From contig DHEH01000006.1 in NCBI GenBank assembly GCA_002399785.1, positions 1,369 through 36,071 on the forward strand: DNA of 34,703 nucleotides, given 5' to 3'. The stretch is from Caryophanales bacterium UBA4855. GTDB taxonomy: Bacteria > Bacillota_I > Bacilli_A > RFN20 > CAG-826. The notes beneath the pieces were generated by a model. It had not been told where the DNA came from, made no database searches, and saw nothing but the letters and a program-made list of their open reading frames with translations. This document shows, piece after piece, positions 33,623 to 34,703 of this stretch (its first letter is position 1; every line of letters begins with the position of its first letter). Made by a program: the position numbers and the translations under genes.

Positions 33623-34137
33623 AAACCATAAATTTAAAGATACAACCACGTTTTTATAATCCTATTATTGAAATTGATAATAAAGTTTTAAAATATAAAA
33701 AAGGTGATTGTGGCACAAGAATTTATACATTTAATACTGAATCAAACATTGCCAAAATTCATATTTATACATTAAAAAATGAGTTATCTGGAAAAAATTG
33801 GTTTTGGAGAAATTTATTATTTTTCTTTATAAGTTTCGGTAATGTCTTTAATCCTATATATAAAAAGAAGGATGCCTACTCATTTGATTATCAGTGTCAA
33901 ATAACATTAGAAGAACAAAATAACATTTTCGTTATTCTTCAAATGCAAAAAGAAAACGGTAAAGTTTTAGATTTTAAAGAAGGTTCTTTAATAGATAATA
34001 AATCAAATATCTATCTTTTTGATAAAAGTTATAAAAGAAAAAGAATAATTAACATTATAATAAAAGTAATAAATACTATTCTTTTTTTATTTTTGGTAGC
34101 TTATCTACTGATGAAATTCGTTTTTAAAATCATATAA
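33619..34137 (+). CDS. Protein of unknown function with C-terminal membrane helix
   Basis: A 172-residue protein with a mostly strand-like N-terminal part (KTINLKIQPRFYNPIIEIDN) and a central hydrophobic patch (LLFFFISFGNVF). A C-terminal helix (about 145-168, IINIIIKVINTILFLFLVAYLL) is followed by a basic end. The beta-rich first half could be related to the LURP/tubby-like fold of the next gene, but I cannot show this. TAGGAG is located 4 nt before the ATG, which overlaps the preceding stop. Confidence 0.65.
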   Translation: MKTINLKIQPRFYNPIIEIDNKVLKYKKGDCGTRIYTFNTESNIAKIHIYTLKNELSGKNWFWRNLLFFFISFGNVFNPIYKKKDAYSFDYQCQITLEEQNNIFVILQMQKENGKVLDFKEGSLIDNKSNIYLFDKSYKRKRIINIIIKVINTILFLFLVAYLLMKFVFKII

Positions 34138-34149
34138 GGAGAAAATAAT

Positions 34150-34632
34150 ATGGCTTTATATTTAAAAAATAAGTTTGCATCATTAGGTGGCAGCTCATAT
34201 GTTACAGATGAAGCAGGAAATCCTAAATACACTATTAAAGGAAAAGTTTTTTCTTTTACTAGAAAAAAGTTCATTGTTAATGAACATGGCGAAACTCTTT
34301 ATATTGTGAGAAATAAATATTTTCGTTTCTTTCATTTAAGTTCATTTATTCTTGATCAAAATCAAGAAATTATCATGAAAATAACTAAAAATATTTTTAC
34401 TCACCACTACAAAACTAACGGATACACAAGTAATATCTCTATCGATGGTAACTTTATTGGTTGGAATTTTGAGGTTAAAAGCGATGGCGAAGTTATTGGA
34501 ACTGTGGCTCGAGAATTTACTTTATTTATTGACTCTTTTAAAATAGAAACTTTTAAAAAATCAGATGAAGCTTTAATGATTGCTCTCGTTGTTGCTCTTG
34601 ATAATATAAACGATGACGCACAAAACAATTAA
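34150..34632 (+). CDS. LURP-one-related/tubby-like beta-barrel protein
   Basis: A 160-residue protein resembling the LOR/YxjI family: a barrel of strands around a central helix. Characteristic are the repeated short strand pairs SSYVTDEAGNPKYTIKGKVFSF, KKFIVNEHGETLYIVRNKYF and FILDQNQEIIMKITKN, in which a turn of the type D-E-x-G recurs. The final helix is amphipathic (ALMIALVVALDNI). Function of the family in bacteria is unknown; plant and animal relatives bind membranes or phospholipids. AAGGAG precedes the ATG by 8 nt. Last gene of the operon. Confidence 0.75.
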   Translation: MALYLKNKFASLGGSSYVTDEAGNPKYTIKGKVFSFTRKKFIVNEHGETLYIVRNKYFRFFHLSSFILDQNQEIIMKITKNIFTHHYKTNGYTSNISIDGNFIGWNFEVKSDGEVIGTVAREFTLFIDSFKIETFKKSDEALMIALVVALDNINDDAQNN

Positions 34633-34653
34633 TATTCAAAATTAAATAAAAAA

Positions 34654-34703
34654 ATCTCACAAAATTATTTTAAAATTGTTTGTGAGATAAATTAATTTTT
34701 TTG
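34654..34703 (+). terminator. Terminator of the last operon
   Basis: ATCTCACAAA (34654-34663) and TTTGTGAGAT (34679-34688), 10 bp perfect, with additional AAATTATTTT/AAAATT pairing in the loop, then AAATTAATTTTTTT on the plus strand to the window end. Confidence 0.85.

Noticed and set aside
1475..34632. Whole-genome TGA=Trp code (code 4)
   Set aside because: The Trp codons I looked at in intact genes are TGG, and the intact genes contain no internal TGA. Only the nptA site and a pseudogene show TGA, so the standard code with rare TGA is the simpler reading.

Overview
The window is AT-rich Firmicutes/Tenericutes-type DNA. It carries 16S rRNA at its left edge, a CIRCE-controlled clpB without the N-terminal domain (the form known from mycoplasmas), AGGAGG-type ribosome sites on housekeeping genes, and many genes that seem to be expressed without a leader. 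The biotin-dependent oxaloacetate decarboxylase, the 2-hydroxyacyl-CoA dehydratase activase proteins and the InlB/BspA-type surface repeats point to a fermentative, host-associated anaerobe near the Erysipelotrichia/Mollicutes or related uncultivated Bacilli. The lineage is inferred from the sequence only.

Layout. 1-1060: 5' two thirds of a 16S rRNA gene (minus) with two tandem promoters. 1.4-5.5 kb (minus): a Bax-inhibitor-like membrane protein and the glycolytic genes gapA, pgk and tpiA. 5.6-10.3 kb (minus): oadA, oadG, biotin carrier, oadB, bioY and birA. This is a self-contained sodium-pumping oxaloacetate decarboxylase with its own biotin importer and biotin ligase, preceded by a structured leader of about 170 nt. 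10.5-12.3 kb (minus): a Na/Pi cotransporter whose PhoU-like tail is cut off by one in-frame TGA. 12.4-16.7 kb (minus): two overlapping genes that together make a giant CoA-dehydratase-activase-type protein. 16.7-20.7 kb: clpB with CIRCE, a DegV protein and a uridine kinase. 20.7-24.2 kb: an Xre-type regulator with a membrane tail, a candidate 114-nt small RNA with its own promoter and terminator, a HAD phosphatase and two small membrane proteins. 24.3-26.1 kb (minus): a three-gene operon ending in NfeD and a stomatin/SPFH protein.

26.2-34.7 kb is the accessory part. It holds a lipoprotein of unknown function, a SIR2-like protein, a divergent alpha/beta hydrolase whose catalytic His looks replaced by Asn, a thioredoxin-like lipoprotein with a C-terminal membrane helix, a badly decayed InlB-repeat/leucine-rich-repeat surface protein, and a three-gene set ending in a LURP-one/tubby-like protein.

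The observations I rate highest are: (i) several genes whose -10 box lies 6-7 nt before the ATG with no Shine-Dalgarno, including a back-to-back pair sharing a 34-bp spacer; (ii) two covarying base-pair changes in the 16S 530 loop, one inside the universal 515F primer site; (iii) the in-frame TGA that splits nptA from its PhoU tail in a window where TGA is almost never a terminal stop; (iv) the candidate small RNA at 21699-21812; (v) the SIR2-like gene and its divergent hydrolase. I saw no tRNA, CRISPR array, insertion sequence or phage gene.
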